Shown here: positions 26,773-34,475 of the stretch, in pieces
Position numbering within the stretch: the first letter of the stretch is position 1
Layout: each line of letters opens with the position of its first letter
NCBI GenBank assembly: GCA_025200525.1
Contig: CM045770.1
Coordinates: 118,769,429-118,833,428, forward strand
Source of the DNA: Camellia lanceoleosa
Taxonomy: Eukaryota > Streptophyta > Magnoliopsida > Ericales > Theaceae
Length of the DNA: 64,000 nt
Reading direction: 5' to 3'
Translations under genes and position numbers: made by a program
The notes under the pieces: generated by a model
What the model was told of the DNA's origin: nothing
What the model saw: only the letters and a program-made list of their open reading frames with translations
Databases searched by the model: none

Positions 26773-28441
26773 GGGCTCACGCAAATTAGGGAGACTGAAA
26801 ACCTTATCTAAAGTTCTATATGATACTCACATGAGCATGTGAGTGTTGTGCGAAATTTTTGATTACACAAATCAAGTGTTTAAAAAACAAACTTTTCCAC
26901 CAAAAAAATAAATAAATAAAATAAGCAAACTTTATTTTCCAAAAAAAAAAAATTAATTGACGAGAATCATTAATTTCGCCCCATCCATGTAGCTGTTTTT
27001 TATTTTTATTCGTGCTTTAATATGACAGCAATGTCTGATTCCTTGAGATCATGTTCGGATTTAAGATTTGATTCCTTGAGTGTAGAATGAAATTCAAATG
27101 GTGTATTAAGAAGCTTCTATTGCCCAATTCTTTAAATTTAAATTTTATCAATTTTATTATTAAAAGTTTATTATGAGTCAAATCAGTCCAATGTTTAAGT
27201 TAGTCATATAAATTATTAATAAAATAATAATAATTACACTTGTGGTACTTAGCTATAGTATACGTGTGTTTCGGGTGACTTTGATAACTAAAGTGGTACA
27301 AAATGTATAATTTAATGACGATAGACTTATTTTATTCAAAAACAAATAAAATTTAAGAAAAAGTCTATTGGAGAACCGAAAACAAAATGGTTCAATTTTT
27401 TTTTTTTAATTGGCGAAAGTCAATTGTTAAATTAACATATATGGGAGTTAGGTGTCCCACTTATACTCTTTGCAAAAAACCAAGTGCTTATCCTTTAATT
27501 CAACTCTTCTTATGGAAAGCTAAACCCATAATCTCTCCCGAACGACTAAGGAAAGTCATGGTGGCCAACTAGACTAGGCTAATTTTTTTAATTTTATTAT
27601 TATTTTTTTTCATATCCATGTGGTATTGTTATCATACCTGAGTGTGTTATGAAACTATCAAAATAATTCCCGGTAACATCAAGCTCCTCCAAGTTATTCA
27701 TACCTTTAAGATCAGGGAAAATGAAAGTATTAGTTGGAAACCAAAGAAACCTGCTTATTTTTTAATTCTTACACTAGTCTCAAACTCTTAGTTAAGAATG
27801 GAAAGAAATAGACTTTAAACTCACCATTAACATGAATAGTTCCCTTCAAATGATTCCAACTTAGATTTAGAGACTTAAGAGATGTTAATTCACCCAACTT
27901 CTCAAAACCTGTAAAACAGTCAACAATATATATCATAGTATAACATAGGCCACAACATAATTTCAGGAAATATTGTCAAAAAGAAAAGAGGGGACAATAG
28001 AGTAGACTTGTTTGGTTGCTATTCAAGCAATCAAAAACCTTCATTCTCAGGCCAACCCGCTAATCGATTCCATGATAAGTCGAGCCTTTCAAGTTCTTCA
28101 AATGGAAGAAATATGGAGGCATTCAGATACCACTCTGTTAATGCCCTATAATTCCCTTGAGAATCGAGTGAGAGTTGGATCACTCGCCCTGTTGTAGTGT
28201 TGCACTTGACTCTTTCCCACTTACAGCAGTCAATCGTCGTTTCACCCTCCCAAGCCCGCACCCACGTTGGGAGGATATTGCCATTTTGCTGGTTGATGGA
28301 ATAAGCTTTTAGTTGCAGAAGAGCAACCCTCTCATGCTCCAAACACGCATAGCACTCACTAGCCAAAACAAACAACATTACCCACATCCACACCAACCTC
28401 ATCTCTATGAACATGATCATACACCTATTTCTTCTTTGCAT
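6996..28441 (-). CDS. LRR receptor-like protein (RLP) gene, 14 inferred exons
   Basis: Cell-surface receptor of the LRR-RLP class: signal peptide, extracellular LRRs, one membrane span, short tail and no kinase. Inferred exons (minus): 28441-28039, 27908-27825, 27703-27638, 21626-21471, 18322-18257, 17986-17879, 13632-13477, 13190-13125, 13031-12957, 11378-11223, 10936-10871, 10777-10703, 9497-9351 and 9244-6996. All have AG/GT borders and all junctions are phase 1; the sum is 3873 nt (about 1290 aa), longer than the usual roughly 1000 aa. RLPs of this architecture (RLP1/9/14/15/56 group, Cuscuta receptor 1-like) generally signal through an adaptor kinase such as SOBIR1; that is family knowledge. 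Further small exons could be hidden in the long introns. The ATG at 28441 was chosen because the TATA box at 28498-28492 leaves too little room for the ATG at 28468. No stop or frameshift was found. Confidence 0.8.
9351..9497 (-). CDS. RLP exon 13: two LRRs (147 nt)
   Basis: Phase-1 exon reading LDELKHLQELYLDYSSIDKI and then FLHNVGVMSSLMVLTLRGNG, followed by LNGSLPNQ, between CTTTCAG and CAAG|GTATTC. It joins in frame to the large last exon through a G|GT codon. Confidence 0.85.
10034..10470. repeat. Foldback MITE-like repeat (duplicated at 12279-12715)
   Basis: Long inverted arms: GAAATTTCATTTTAGCCC with GATGATCAATTTAACCC at the left, and the reverse complement of these words at the right. 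It is noncoding. Small ORFs within it (10030-10248 and its copy) are shadows of this repeat. Confidence 0.6.
10703..10777 (-). CDS. RLP exon 12: one LRR (75 nt), first copy
   Basis: Reads SKSLSKLKMLNLRSNKLKGL and then VTSD between TTCAACAG and GATG|GTAAGC; partner of exon 9. Confidence 0.85.
10871..10936 (-). CDS. RLP exon 11: one LRR (66 nt), first copy
   Basis: Encodes the same protein word as exon 8 (LHNMSSLEELDLSSNDINNI), with the same splice sites. Confidence 0.85.
11223..11378 (-). CDS. RLP exon 10: two LRRs (156 nt), first copy of duplicated unit
   Basis: Reads FERLSVLGKLEVLRLDMNSF and then KNSILPFLGVLSSLKTLSL. Near-identical to exon 7. Phase 1 on both sides, so its duplication leaves the frame intact. 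Confidence 0.85.
12957..13031 (-). CDS. RLP exon 9: one LRR (75 nt), second copy
   Basis: Reads LKSLSKLKMLNLRSNKLKGL and then VTSD between TTCAACAG and GATG|GTAAGC. Four base differences from exon 12 (10703-10777), two of which change the first residues. Confidence 0.85.
13125..13190 (-). CDS. RLP exon 8: one LRR (66 nt), second copy
   Basis: Reads LHNMSSLEELDLSSNDINNI between TTTTAG and AAAG|GTAATG. Two synonymous differences from exon 11 (10871-10936). Confidence 0.85.
13477..13632 (-). CDS. RLP exon 7: two LRRs (156 nt), second copy of duplicated unit
   Basis: Reads FERLSVLGKLEVLRLDMNSF and then KNSILPSLGVLSSLKTLSL. It differs from exon 10 (11223-11378) by a single base, giving Ser here and Phe there in the word SILPxLG. 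Acceptor TTTGCAG and donor GGAG|GTAAGT are identical in both copies. Confidence 0.85.
14109..17878. other. Large RLP intron filled with repeats
   Basis: No exon was recognised. From left to right: CT microsatellite (about 14130-14200); a possible MITE at 14213-14702 (imperfect ends GTGTTCGGTAG and reverse-complemented GTGTTTGGGAAG); a more GC-rich piece at 14740-15245 that ends like a retroposon 3' tail before a TA microsatellite (15246-15270); an A tract near 15998; a degenerate tandem repeat of about 160 bp with three to four units (16150-17060, marker words AATTTAAATTTTGAAAT and TTTTAAAAGTC); a small foldback at 17320-17455 centred on a 24-bp perfect palindrome (17398-17421); and an A32 tract near 17719. 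Confidence 0.5.
17879..17986 (-). CDS. RLP exon 6: LRR exon with a 48-nt internal loss
   Basis: Reads FERLPVLGKLKILDLGYNLF and then KTLYLSDNINLHGS. It matches the 156-nt exon type but is only 108 nt: 16 codons between the first and second LRR are missing. The loss keeps the frame and both splice sites (CTGTAG acceptor, AG|GTAATC donor). The encoded repeat is therefore a fused, irregular one. It may be a decaying exon that is skipped, or a tolerated variant. Confidence 0.65.
18257..18322 (-). CDS. RLP exon 5: one LRR (66 nt)
   Basis: Reads FHNMSNLEELDLSSNSIENI between acceptor TTGTAG and donor AAAG|GTATAC. Same length and phase as the other 66-nt exons. No matching 75-nt LRR exon was found beside it, unlike in the duplicated units further on. 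Confidence 0.75.
18323..21470. other. RLP intron: AT-rich DNA with a foldback element
   Basis: No exon was recognised. The segment 19706-20876 reads as a foldback element of about 1.2 kb: the left end ATTACCTTTTTAGTCCCCA is matched at the right by the reverse complement of GGCTAAAAAGGTAG. Arms are diverged and the middle holds two near-identical words (ATACATATTGGATAA near 20308 and 20430) and an ATA microsatellite (20129-20160). A short local triplication of AGTAACATGTTAC-like words lies at 18565-18622. Confidence 0.45.
21471..21626 (-). CDS. RLP exon 4: two LRRs (156 nt)
   Basis: Phase-1 exon encoding FERPSVLGKLEVLDLSWNSF and then NNSILPSLAVLSSLRTLSL, two LRRs, between acceptor TTTGCAG and donor GGAG|GTAAGT. 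It is the same 156-nt exon type as 13477-13632 and 11223-11378 but clearly more diverged, so it predates the recent tandem duplication. Confidence 0.8.
21921..23894. mobile_element. hAT-type non-autonomous element interrupted by a copy of itself
   Basis: Outer ends are CAATGTTTTAAAAACCGG (21921) and, reverse-complemented, CAAGGTTTTGAAAACCGG (23894). The exact 8-bp duplication GTACTGAG flanks it (21913-21920, 23895-23902), diagnostic of hAT-like transposition. The outer element without its insert is about 1.0 kb, rich in ACCGGTTCAACCGG-type subterminal words, and has no transposase ORF. A CT microsatellite lies at 22259-22299. It sits in the long intron between RLP exons 3 and 4. Confidence 0.9.
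22398..23355. mobile_element. Inner hAT-type copy, inverted, nested in the outer copy
   Basis: A 958-bp full copy in opposite orientation to its host element. It is bounded by CAAGGTTTTG and AAAACATTG and by its own 8-bp duplication CTTGAGAG (22390-22397 and 23356-23363). Its left half is the reverse complement of the outer element's right half and vice versa, so the locus reads A-B-A'-B'. Open frames here (for example 22316-22543 and 23533-23853) are shadows of the repeat. Confidence 0.9.
24514..24942. mobile_element. hAT-like MITE, GGCCCG-rich
   Basis: Ends TAGGAGTGTAAAAATGGCCC and, reverse-complemented, TAGGGGTGTAAATTTGGCCC. The flanks TATATTAT and TATATTGT (24506-24513, 24943-24950) are an 8-bp duplication with one mismatch. 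The inside is GC-rich with many GGCCCGGCCC words, in sharp contrast to its AT-rich surroundings. No ORF. Confidence 0.75.
24980..25345 (+). mobile_element. Copia-type LTR with tRNA-Met primer site
   Basis: TGTTAGACCC (24980) to about 25327, followed after one base by TGGTATCAGG (25329-25338), very close to the plant initiator-tRNA-Met primer site TGGTATCAGAGC. A TATA-like TTTATAAATA sits near 25168. No gag or pol follows and no second LTR is seen, so this is a truncated 5' end or a very small TRIM-like remnant. Confidence 0.55.
25563..25955. repeat. Long-arm foldback MITE
   Basis: Left arm words GTGTCATTTTAGTCCCTAT and CAATTGGCTCATTTTGA are matched by the reverse complement of the right arm (GGACCAAAATCACATAATC, CAAAATTGAGCTAATTG). 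Noncoding, arms about 150 bp and diverged. Confidence 0.6.
25956..27637. other. RLP intron, AT-rich, no exon seen
   Basis: Homopolymer tracts (a T tract at 26750-26772) and short repeats only. A patch at 27400-27580 has the word content of degenerate plant SINE or tRNA-like repeats but no clear A and B boxes. Confidence 0.45.
27638..27703 (-). CDS. RLP exon 3: one LRR (66 nt)
   Basis: Phase-1 exon between acceptor CTTAAAG and donor CAG|GTATGA. It reads GMNNLEELDVTGNYFDSFIT, the same MxxLEELDLSxNxF repeat type as the 66-nt exons at 18257, 13125 and 10871. The following intron to the next recognisable exon is about 6 kb and holds several transposons. Confidence 0.75.
27825..27908 (-). CDS. RLP exon 2: one LRR (84 nt)
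   Basis: Acceptor TTTTACAG and donor G|GTGAG border a phase-1 exon that reads FEKLGELTSLKSLNLSWNHL and continues KGTIHVN, one canonical plant LRR with the LxxLxxLxLSxNxLxG spacing. It is too short to be found as a long ORF. It sits 130 bp downstream of exon 1, as the short introns of this gene family would predict. Confidence 0.8.
28039..28441 (-). CDS. RLP exon 1: signal peptide and LRR N-terminal cap
   Basis: This exon encodes a hydrophobic leader (MRLVWMWVMLFVLASECYA within the first 35 residues) and then the RLP N-terminal cap. The cap begins CLEHERVALLQLKAYS and carries the paired-cysteine signature DCCKWERVKC followed by TTTGRVIQL. The last part begins the first repeat (LERLDLSWNRL). 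The exon ends GAA-G at the donor AAG|GTTTTTG; the GT is present but the rest of the donor is weak (GTTTTT rather than GTAAGT), so the 3' edge is the least certain of the gene. Alternative in-frame ATGs lie at 28468, 28420, 28414 and 28402. Confidence 0.85.
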
Positions 28442-28560
28442 GTTTTGCACAAACTCAGAATTGCACATTTAGCACCCAAGTGGTCTGAGTCTTTATAAAG
28501 GCACTAAAAGCACCATCACACTCTGGGCCCTCCCACTTATTCATTTATTTGTGAAAAATT
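28442..28560 (-). promoter_or_regulatory. RLP core promoter with TATA box
   Basis: CTTTATAAAG at 28491-28500 gives a TATA box in minus orientation about 50 bp before the chosen ATG (28441), so transcription would start near 28465. The same stretch (CAAGTGGTCTGAGTCTTTA onward and the following CACTAAAAGCACCATCA) recurs at about 42773-42820, showing it lies within a duplicated segment. Elements for inducible control cannot be assigned from the sequence alone. Confidence 0.6.
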
Positions 28561-28710
28561 AAAGCAAACTCCCCCCTCAATGAATGAAGTGGTTGGCCCG
28601 CCTTGATTAACTTGGGCCTCCTACCTTCAGAAAATCATTAGCTACGCATGGAGTATCATATGATATTATTTATGTGATAATTTTAGCGAATGTAAAATTG
28701 TAATATATAG

Positions 28711-30084
28711 GTGCTGTTTGGTACCATTTATGTTTTCAATTTTCTGTTTATATTTACAAAAATTTTAAAAACTCAACTAAAAACTTGTTTGATAAAATTT
28801 TTGATTTATAAATCAGTGGTCTCAGTTTATAAATTTGGCCAAAAAATGAAAATAAAAAAAATGTGTTTTCGTTTTGAGTTTTTTTTTTTTTTACCACCCA
28901 ACACTAGCCATCACCCGCTCCCATTTTCCACCACTGTCTTCCGCCACCACCACCCATCCCCCACTACCACCTGCCACCACTACTCACCACCCACCTGCCA
29001 CCACCACCCACCACCCACCACCCGCCACCACCACCTACCAGCCACTAGCCACTTGGCCACCCACTTGCCACCACCACCCACCTGCCACCCGCCACCACCA
29101 CCACCACCACCACCACCCACCGCCACCACCACCACCGCCCGCCACCACCACTTACCACCACCACCACCACTCACCACCCATCACCACCACCTTCACCATC
29201 TTCGCCCACCACCCACCACCACCACCACCACCACCACCACCCATACCCATTCGCTACCACCTACCACCCGCCACCGTCATCCACTCACGCACCACCACCA
29301 CCACCCGCCACCTACCCGCCACCACCCACCACCACCTGCCATCCACCACCCACTTACCACCACCACCCACCACTGGCCACCACCACCACCCACTCACACA
29401 CCACCGCCATCACACCACCCACCCACCACCACCCGCCATCCGCCACCCACCTGCCACTATCACCAGCCACCATCACCATCACCCACTCGCTACCATCCGC
29501 CATCGTCACCCACCTACCCACCACCACCACCCGCTACCTACCCGCCACCACCACTCACCCCCCACCACCTACCACTACCCGCCATCCGCTATCCACCTTC
29601 CACCACCACCCACCACCTGCCATTACCACCACCACCACCACCCACTCGCTACCACCCACCATCCGCCACCGTCACCCACCCACCCACCACCGCCACCCGC
29701 CACCTGCCTGCCACCACCATTCACCACCACCCGCCATTCGCCACCCACCCGCCACCACCACCCACCATCCGCCACCCGCCACCACTACCACCACCACCCA
29801 CCACCCGCCACCGTCACCCACCCATCCATCACCACCACCCACCCGCCACCACCCGCTACCACCAGCTACCCACCACCCACCGTCACCACTTTCCACCACC
29901 GTCTTCCACCGCCACTTGCCACCACTTGCCATTTCTCACTCTTTTTTATATTTTTTAATTTTTTTAAGCATTTTGTCAATTACCAAACACGTTTGTAGTT
30001 TATGTTTTTCTAAAAATAAACAAAAACTAGTTTATAAATTTTTTGTAAATATAAACTGAAAACGTAAACGTTACCAAACACACC
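28711..30084. mobile_element. Inverted-repeat element carrying a CCA-rich minisatellite
   Basis: Ends GTGCTGTTTGGTACC and, reverse-complemented, GGTGTGTTTGGTAACG, continuing with matching words GTTTATATTTACAAAAA in both arms. TATAG flanks both sides (28706-28710, 30085-30089), and the paralogous segment near 43165 lacks the insert, which supports an insertion. The interior (about 28896-29935) is almost entirely CCACCACCC, CCGCCACC and CACCACCAC variants. Long Thr/His/Pro-rich frames across it (28711-29958, 28874-29998) are products of the repeat, not genes. Superfamily unresolved. Confidence 0.7.
28896..29935. repeat. CCA/CCG-rich low-complexity minisatellite (about 1 kb)
   Basis: Plus strand consists of C and A with few T and very few G; minus strand is correspondingly G-rich (GGTGGTGGGTGGCGG-type words). 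No strict period; 3-, 6-, 9- and 12-base registers alternate. Confidence 0.95.
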
Positions 30085-30629
30085 TATAGTAAATAAATTA
30101 TTATTTCTCTCTCAATTATTTAATGAAAGTGAATTATCATGTATTATTTGAAATTTTTTTCAATACGTTGTAGTCATAGTTCTAAATCGCGGTATCGGGT
30201 AGCGTAATGGTATCGATCGCGGAGTCTTGGTATCGGTAGTATCAGCCGGTACGTATCGGGAATCGGGTGTCGCGACCGTAAAATTTTAAAAATCATTAAC
30301 AATCCCTCTAAAACTAAATTTTATGCATTTTTTTGACTCTTTTAACCTTAATTTGTTACATTTTAATCAAAATTTTGATATGTAGGATCATTTTTGACTC
30401 ATTTTGAACTAAATGATATGTATTTATTTTTGGCATATGTTAAACTTTTAATAAAAAAAATTGATTTGAATATTTATTTTTCTTGTATTGAGAAAAAAAA
30501 AAAATATATATATATATATAAATAGAGGTGTAGGTGTTAAAAAAAAAAAAAAAAACTTAAACATTTACAATCTACAAATCCACCATAAACCCATGCACCT
30601 CCATGTACCTAAGTACCTCTCTTCTTACC

Positions 30630-31021
30630 TGTGGGGAAGTGGATTGGAAATACTCTTCAGATCCTGGAAGACGCCAATGATCCTCAACTAGTCACCTGAG
30701 AAGATACAAAGACTCCGATCGAGGATGCCGGAATTAGCTCTCTGGCGAACAAGTCAGTTCCTCTGTTCCAGAAAGCTTGTTGATTCAGTTCTCAAAGTCA
30801 TGCCCCTCTCGTATCTGAAGCTCTTGTATTTATATACATTCCCTGTGCCTCGGGGCCAGAGTTTATTTTTTTATTATTATTTTGTTTGTCCTGATATGCC
30901 TCCTCAAATCCATTCGGCCCTAAGAACGTATTCGGCGTCCCAATCGAGCGGAATGGAGCCGTTAAGTTCCTGGCTCTTCGGGTGCTCCAGACTTCGTTCT
31001 TCTACTTATTCGGCTCCCACA
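30630..31021 (-). repeat. 3' LTR of the Tat element (392 bp)
   Basis: TGTGGGGAAG...CTCCCACA on plus. LTR TATA box in element orientation: GTATATAAATAC near 30841-30830. It differs from the partner LTR by 4 substitutions and one T indel. Confidence 0.95.
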
Positions 31022-31375
31022 ATTGCCCCCCAAGCGTTTTGCCAATGACAGTTGGGTGAAATGCTTGGTTCCGTTTTTCAAATACTCTGAACCGAAGTAA
31101 GGGGTCGAAATTTTTCACGTGGGGGTTTAATTACCCCCCTTTTAATCGATGCTTCAACTTCCCTACCCTTCGAGCACGCCCATTTACTATGATTTAAAAT
31201 CTGATGTCTTTTCGAATCCGTATTCTATGACGCTGGTCACTGGATCGCTCCTCGAACTGCTCTTGCAACTCTTCCGTCTGCGACAATCTTCATTTTTTGT
31301 AAGTTTTCCTCCCTCCTGCTCCGAAGCTTTCCCTAGCTTGTTTGTTCCGTCGCATGTTCTTATAGACGATAGGAT

Positions 31376-33432
31376 ATGGCGAAACACTTGAGAGACCTCC
31401 TTTCATCGGATCGAATTGTTGGCTTTAGACGCCATTTCTCTATTCCCGACGATGTCCACCTGTCGTTAGTGGCGGACGGCACCCTTGACATGGAGAAGGA
31501 GGACGAAACCACGATTGTCTTTCCCCTTTTGTCAATCGCAGAGGGTGGAGTCCGCTTTCCCCTTCACCCGTTTTTTAGGGCTGTTCTTCGCCATTGGGAT
31601 TTGATCCCTTCCCAACCCAATGTGAATTTCTTTAGAATTATAATGGGGGTCATAGCGCTGAACCGTTGCCTTGGAATTAATCTTGGCATTCCTGCCATTC
31701 TAAGATCATTGTTATGCTCTGGCCAAATCCTCTGGCCGGCATGGGCGTTACTTCCTCAGAGCTAAGGACACAGACCATCAGTTAATCACTATGCTTTCCA
31801 GCTCTGGGAAACGAGTTGATGATGTCATGGTCGTTGTCCGCGGCAACTGGGAGTTCGGCGAAGGGGAAGGTCATGTCGATCCTATCCCTAGACGTAGGGG
31901 CGAGCCAGGTCGCCGAGTGCTCTCTTGTTTGTATTGTGTGCTCAAATTTACCACACCCCGTTTTCCTGTTTTCCTGAATCTTACGGCTTGTCTTGTGCAG
32001 GGAACGATCTAAAGAAAATCCAAGCTTCAACTGTCGACGCCGTTCTTTCGGACATCATGATTGCTCTGAATTACTTTGCCGTCGCTCTCCATAAGCGAGG
32101 AAGGCGGCTCACGTTCTGCTTTGTTACGAGCCTACATATACGACCTTTTCGACGCGGAAAACATACCTATTCGAAGGAAAATTTTCTCGTAGCTCGTATT
32201 TTTTCCGATTTCAAAAACTTGAGACAGATAGGTTTCGAAAGGTCTCATTCGGAGAATACTGAAGTATCCGATACTGCCGAATCGGATCAGTCTGAGGCCG
32301 AATCTGAGGAAGTGTTGGATTTTGCCGACGTTCCTCTACGCACAGACGATCCTCCCATCTCGGGATCCACTGACATGGCTGAGTTGAGCCTGACAAAGCT
32401 CGCTAAGAAGGCGAATGCGGAGAGGTTAGCTGCACGACGGAGAGCGGAAGGCTTTCGGCTGAACCGACCACCAGTGAATCTCATTCCCTGCCGGTTGCCG
32501 AATCAAAACAGTTGGGAGTTGTTGAGGCGGCAATAAATAAGAATGCCGAATCTGCGTTGGTTAGGAAGGCCGTTCGGGATGTTGAGGCAAAGGCGGAGAA
32601 ACGCGCCAGGGATCGTGAGGTCGATTCAGATGATCACGGCCGCAAACGTCCCCGAGTGGGGGGATCGAGTGAGGCTCAGCCCTTCGTGATTCAGCCGATC
32701 GCAAGAAATATGCCGGTTCCTTCGGATGCCTCGGCGCTTAAGGACCCAGAGGTCGCGTTCGGCGTGGCAACGTCTCTGTCGTTGCCGTGTGATATGGAGG
32801 CTTTCCGGTTGGAATCGGATTTGAATGCGACAATGTTAGCCGCGCAGTCGGCCCTTTTGGTGCGTATTTTGACTTTTCCTTCGCTTCATCCAAACGCTGT
32901 TCGCGTTACCTTTTCGTGCGTATTTTGAATTCCTCTTTTGCAGACCGTTGGTAGGATAGCCGACGTAGGCCGCCGTCATCTCGACGCCGTCAAGCAGATT
33001 AGTCATTTACGAAAGCAAGCTGAGGGCCAGAGGAAAAGGGCCGAGGACGAATTTTTAAGAGCAAACCGGGAAGCTTCTCGGGCAGAGGACGAGGTAGAGA
33101 AAGCTCGTCACGCGGATAAGTTAAGAGCGGAGGCCGACAAGAAGGCCGACGATATGCAAGCTGCACTTGGCTTGTCCCAAAAGGCGGTTGCCGACCTAGA
33201 GGCTAAGTTGGCCGAAATGAAGGCGGCGAAGGAGATTGCCGATTCAAAAGGTTTCGAAGCCGGGAAGAAGGCTGGCCTCGCCGAATATGTGGACCAGGTC
33301 TCTCGGTTTGAAAATCGGGGCTTCAAACATGGTTGGCACAAAGCCCTTGCTGCAGTTGGAGTTTCGCTGAATATGCCAATACCGTATGAACAAGTTGACA
33401 TCGATCCGTTGGAGACTGATTCGGAGGGTTGA
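31376..33432 (+). pseudogene. Opposite-strand ORF of the Tat element ('putative gypsy type transposon' family), with two introns and frameshifts
   Basis: Antisense to pol. The N-terminal part contains FSIPDDVHLSLVADGT, GVRFPLHPFFRAVLRHWDL and NFFRIIMGVIAL, the pattern of the plant 'putative gypsy type transposon' domain (PF04195). Middle: acidic and basic low-complexity sequence with a KRARDREVDSDDHGRKRPR patch (possible nuclear signal). C terminus (32944-33432): Ala/Glu/Lys-rich coiled coil. Two introns fit: 31909-32000 (phase 1) and 32860-32943 (phase 0, CTTTTG|GTGCGT to TTTTGCAG). Frame switches near 31715 and 32445 look like single-base indels, so this copy is probably defective. The role of these antisense ORFs in Tat elements is unknown. 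ATG 31376 is the first in-frame start after the LTR. Confidence 0.7.
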
Positions 33433-33640
33433 TCTTTACCATGAGCTCGAGAAAGTATTTTATTTTCTGTTTCGCTTGTTTTTGTTGTTTTGTATATGTT
33501 TATCCGACATTTTTAATGCGGGTTGATATTATAAAAGTTATGATACAGAAAGTTATAAAATGTTATGAATTCTGCGCAATGTGCTGATGTTTCCATAATT
33601 TTATGGGGATGTTTCTTGATGGATATATAATGTCTTTGCC

Positions 33641-33967
33641 TTGGCCAGGGCACGAGCGTGAAGAGCCGAATGGTTCATACTCGTGGGCTGGGCGAAGCAT
33701 TTAGATAATGTGGCCGAGTAAAAATGGGCCGCCAAGATTAATAAATCTGCCATTGCTTTGGCCAGGGCACGAGCGTGAAGAGCCGAATGGTTCATACTCG
33801 TGGGCTGGCCGAGGCATTTAGATAATGTGGCCGAGTAAAAATGGGCCGCCGAGATTAATAAATCTGTCCTTGCTTTGGCCAGGACGCGAGCGTGAAGAGC
33901 CGAATGGTTCATACTCGTGGGCTGGCCGAGGCATTTAAATAATGTGGCCGAGTAAAAATGGGCCACT
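33641..33967. repeat. 117-bp tandem repeat, 2.8 copies, in the Tat element
   Basis: Units begin at TTGGCCAGGG: 33641, 33758 and 33875 (last partial). Units differ at only a few positions. Located between pol and the opposite-strand ORF. All frames through it are shadows. Confidence 0.95.
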
Positions 33968-34390
33968 GAAGGGGGCTCCGAATTCGGAGACTTGTTTTGG
34001 CCAATCGCGACATCCACGAAGGGCGCTCCGAATCCGGAGACTTGTTCGGCCCTAGGGTGTCGTGTGCGAAGACTCCGGTCGGAGACTTGTTTTGGCCAAT
34101 CGCGACATCCACGAAGGGCGCTCCGAATCCGGAGACTTGTTCGGTCCTAGGGTGTCGTGCACCGAAGGGGGCTCCGAATTCGGAGACTTGTTTTGGCCAA
34201 TCGCGACATCCACGAAGGGCGCTCCGAATCCGGAGACTTGTTCGGCCCTAGGGTGTCGTGGCAAGGGCTCGGTCGGAGACTTGTTTGGGCCAATCGTGAC
34301 ATCCACGAAGGGCGCTCCGAATCCGGAGACTTGTTCGGCCCTAGGGTGTCGTGCACCGAAGGGGGCTCCGAATTCGGAGACTTGTTCTAG
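33968..34390. repeat. 93-101-bp tandem repeat in the Tat element
   Basis: GGAGACTTGTT recurs at 33986, 34081, 34182, 34275 and 34376 (spacings 95, 101, 93, 101). Each unit holds CTCCGAATCCGGAGAC or CTCCGAATTCGGAGAC, near-perfect palindromes. Several overlapping frames on both strands are open because of the composition; none is a gene. Confidence 0.95.
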
Positions 34391-34475
34391 CCAAAGATGT
34401 TGAGCTCAAACACGTAAAAACACGAGATCTTTCATTACAACGAAATGTTTACAATTATCAAGCTCACAGGTCGGG

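Noticed and set aside
28711..29998. Two long overlapping plus-strand frames (415 and 374 codons) rich in Thr, His and Pro
   Set aside because: They are translations of the CCA minisatellite; three frames stay open because stop codons cannot form from C/A-only words. No start context, splice sites or family.
33601..34403. Several overlapping ORFs on both strands
   Set aside because: All lie in the tandem arrays of the Tat element and repeat the same short words; the composition keeps frames open.
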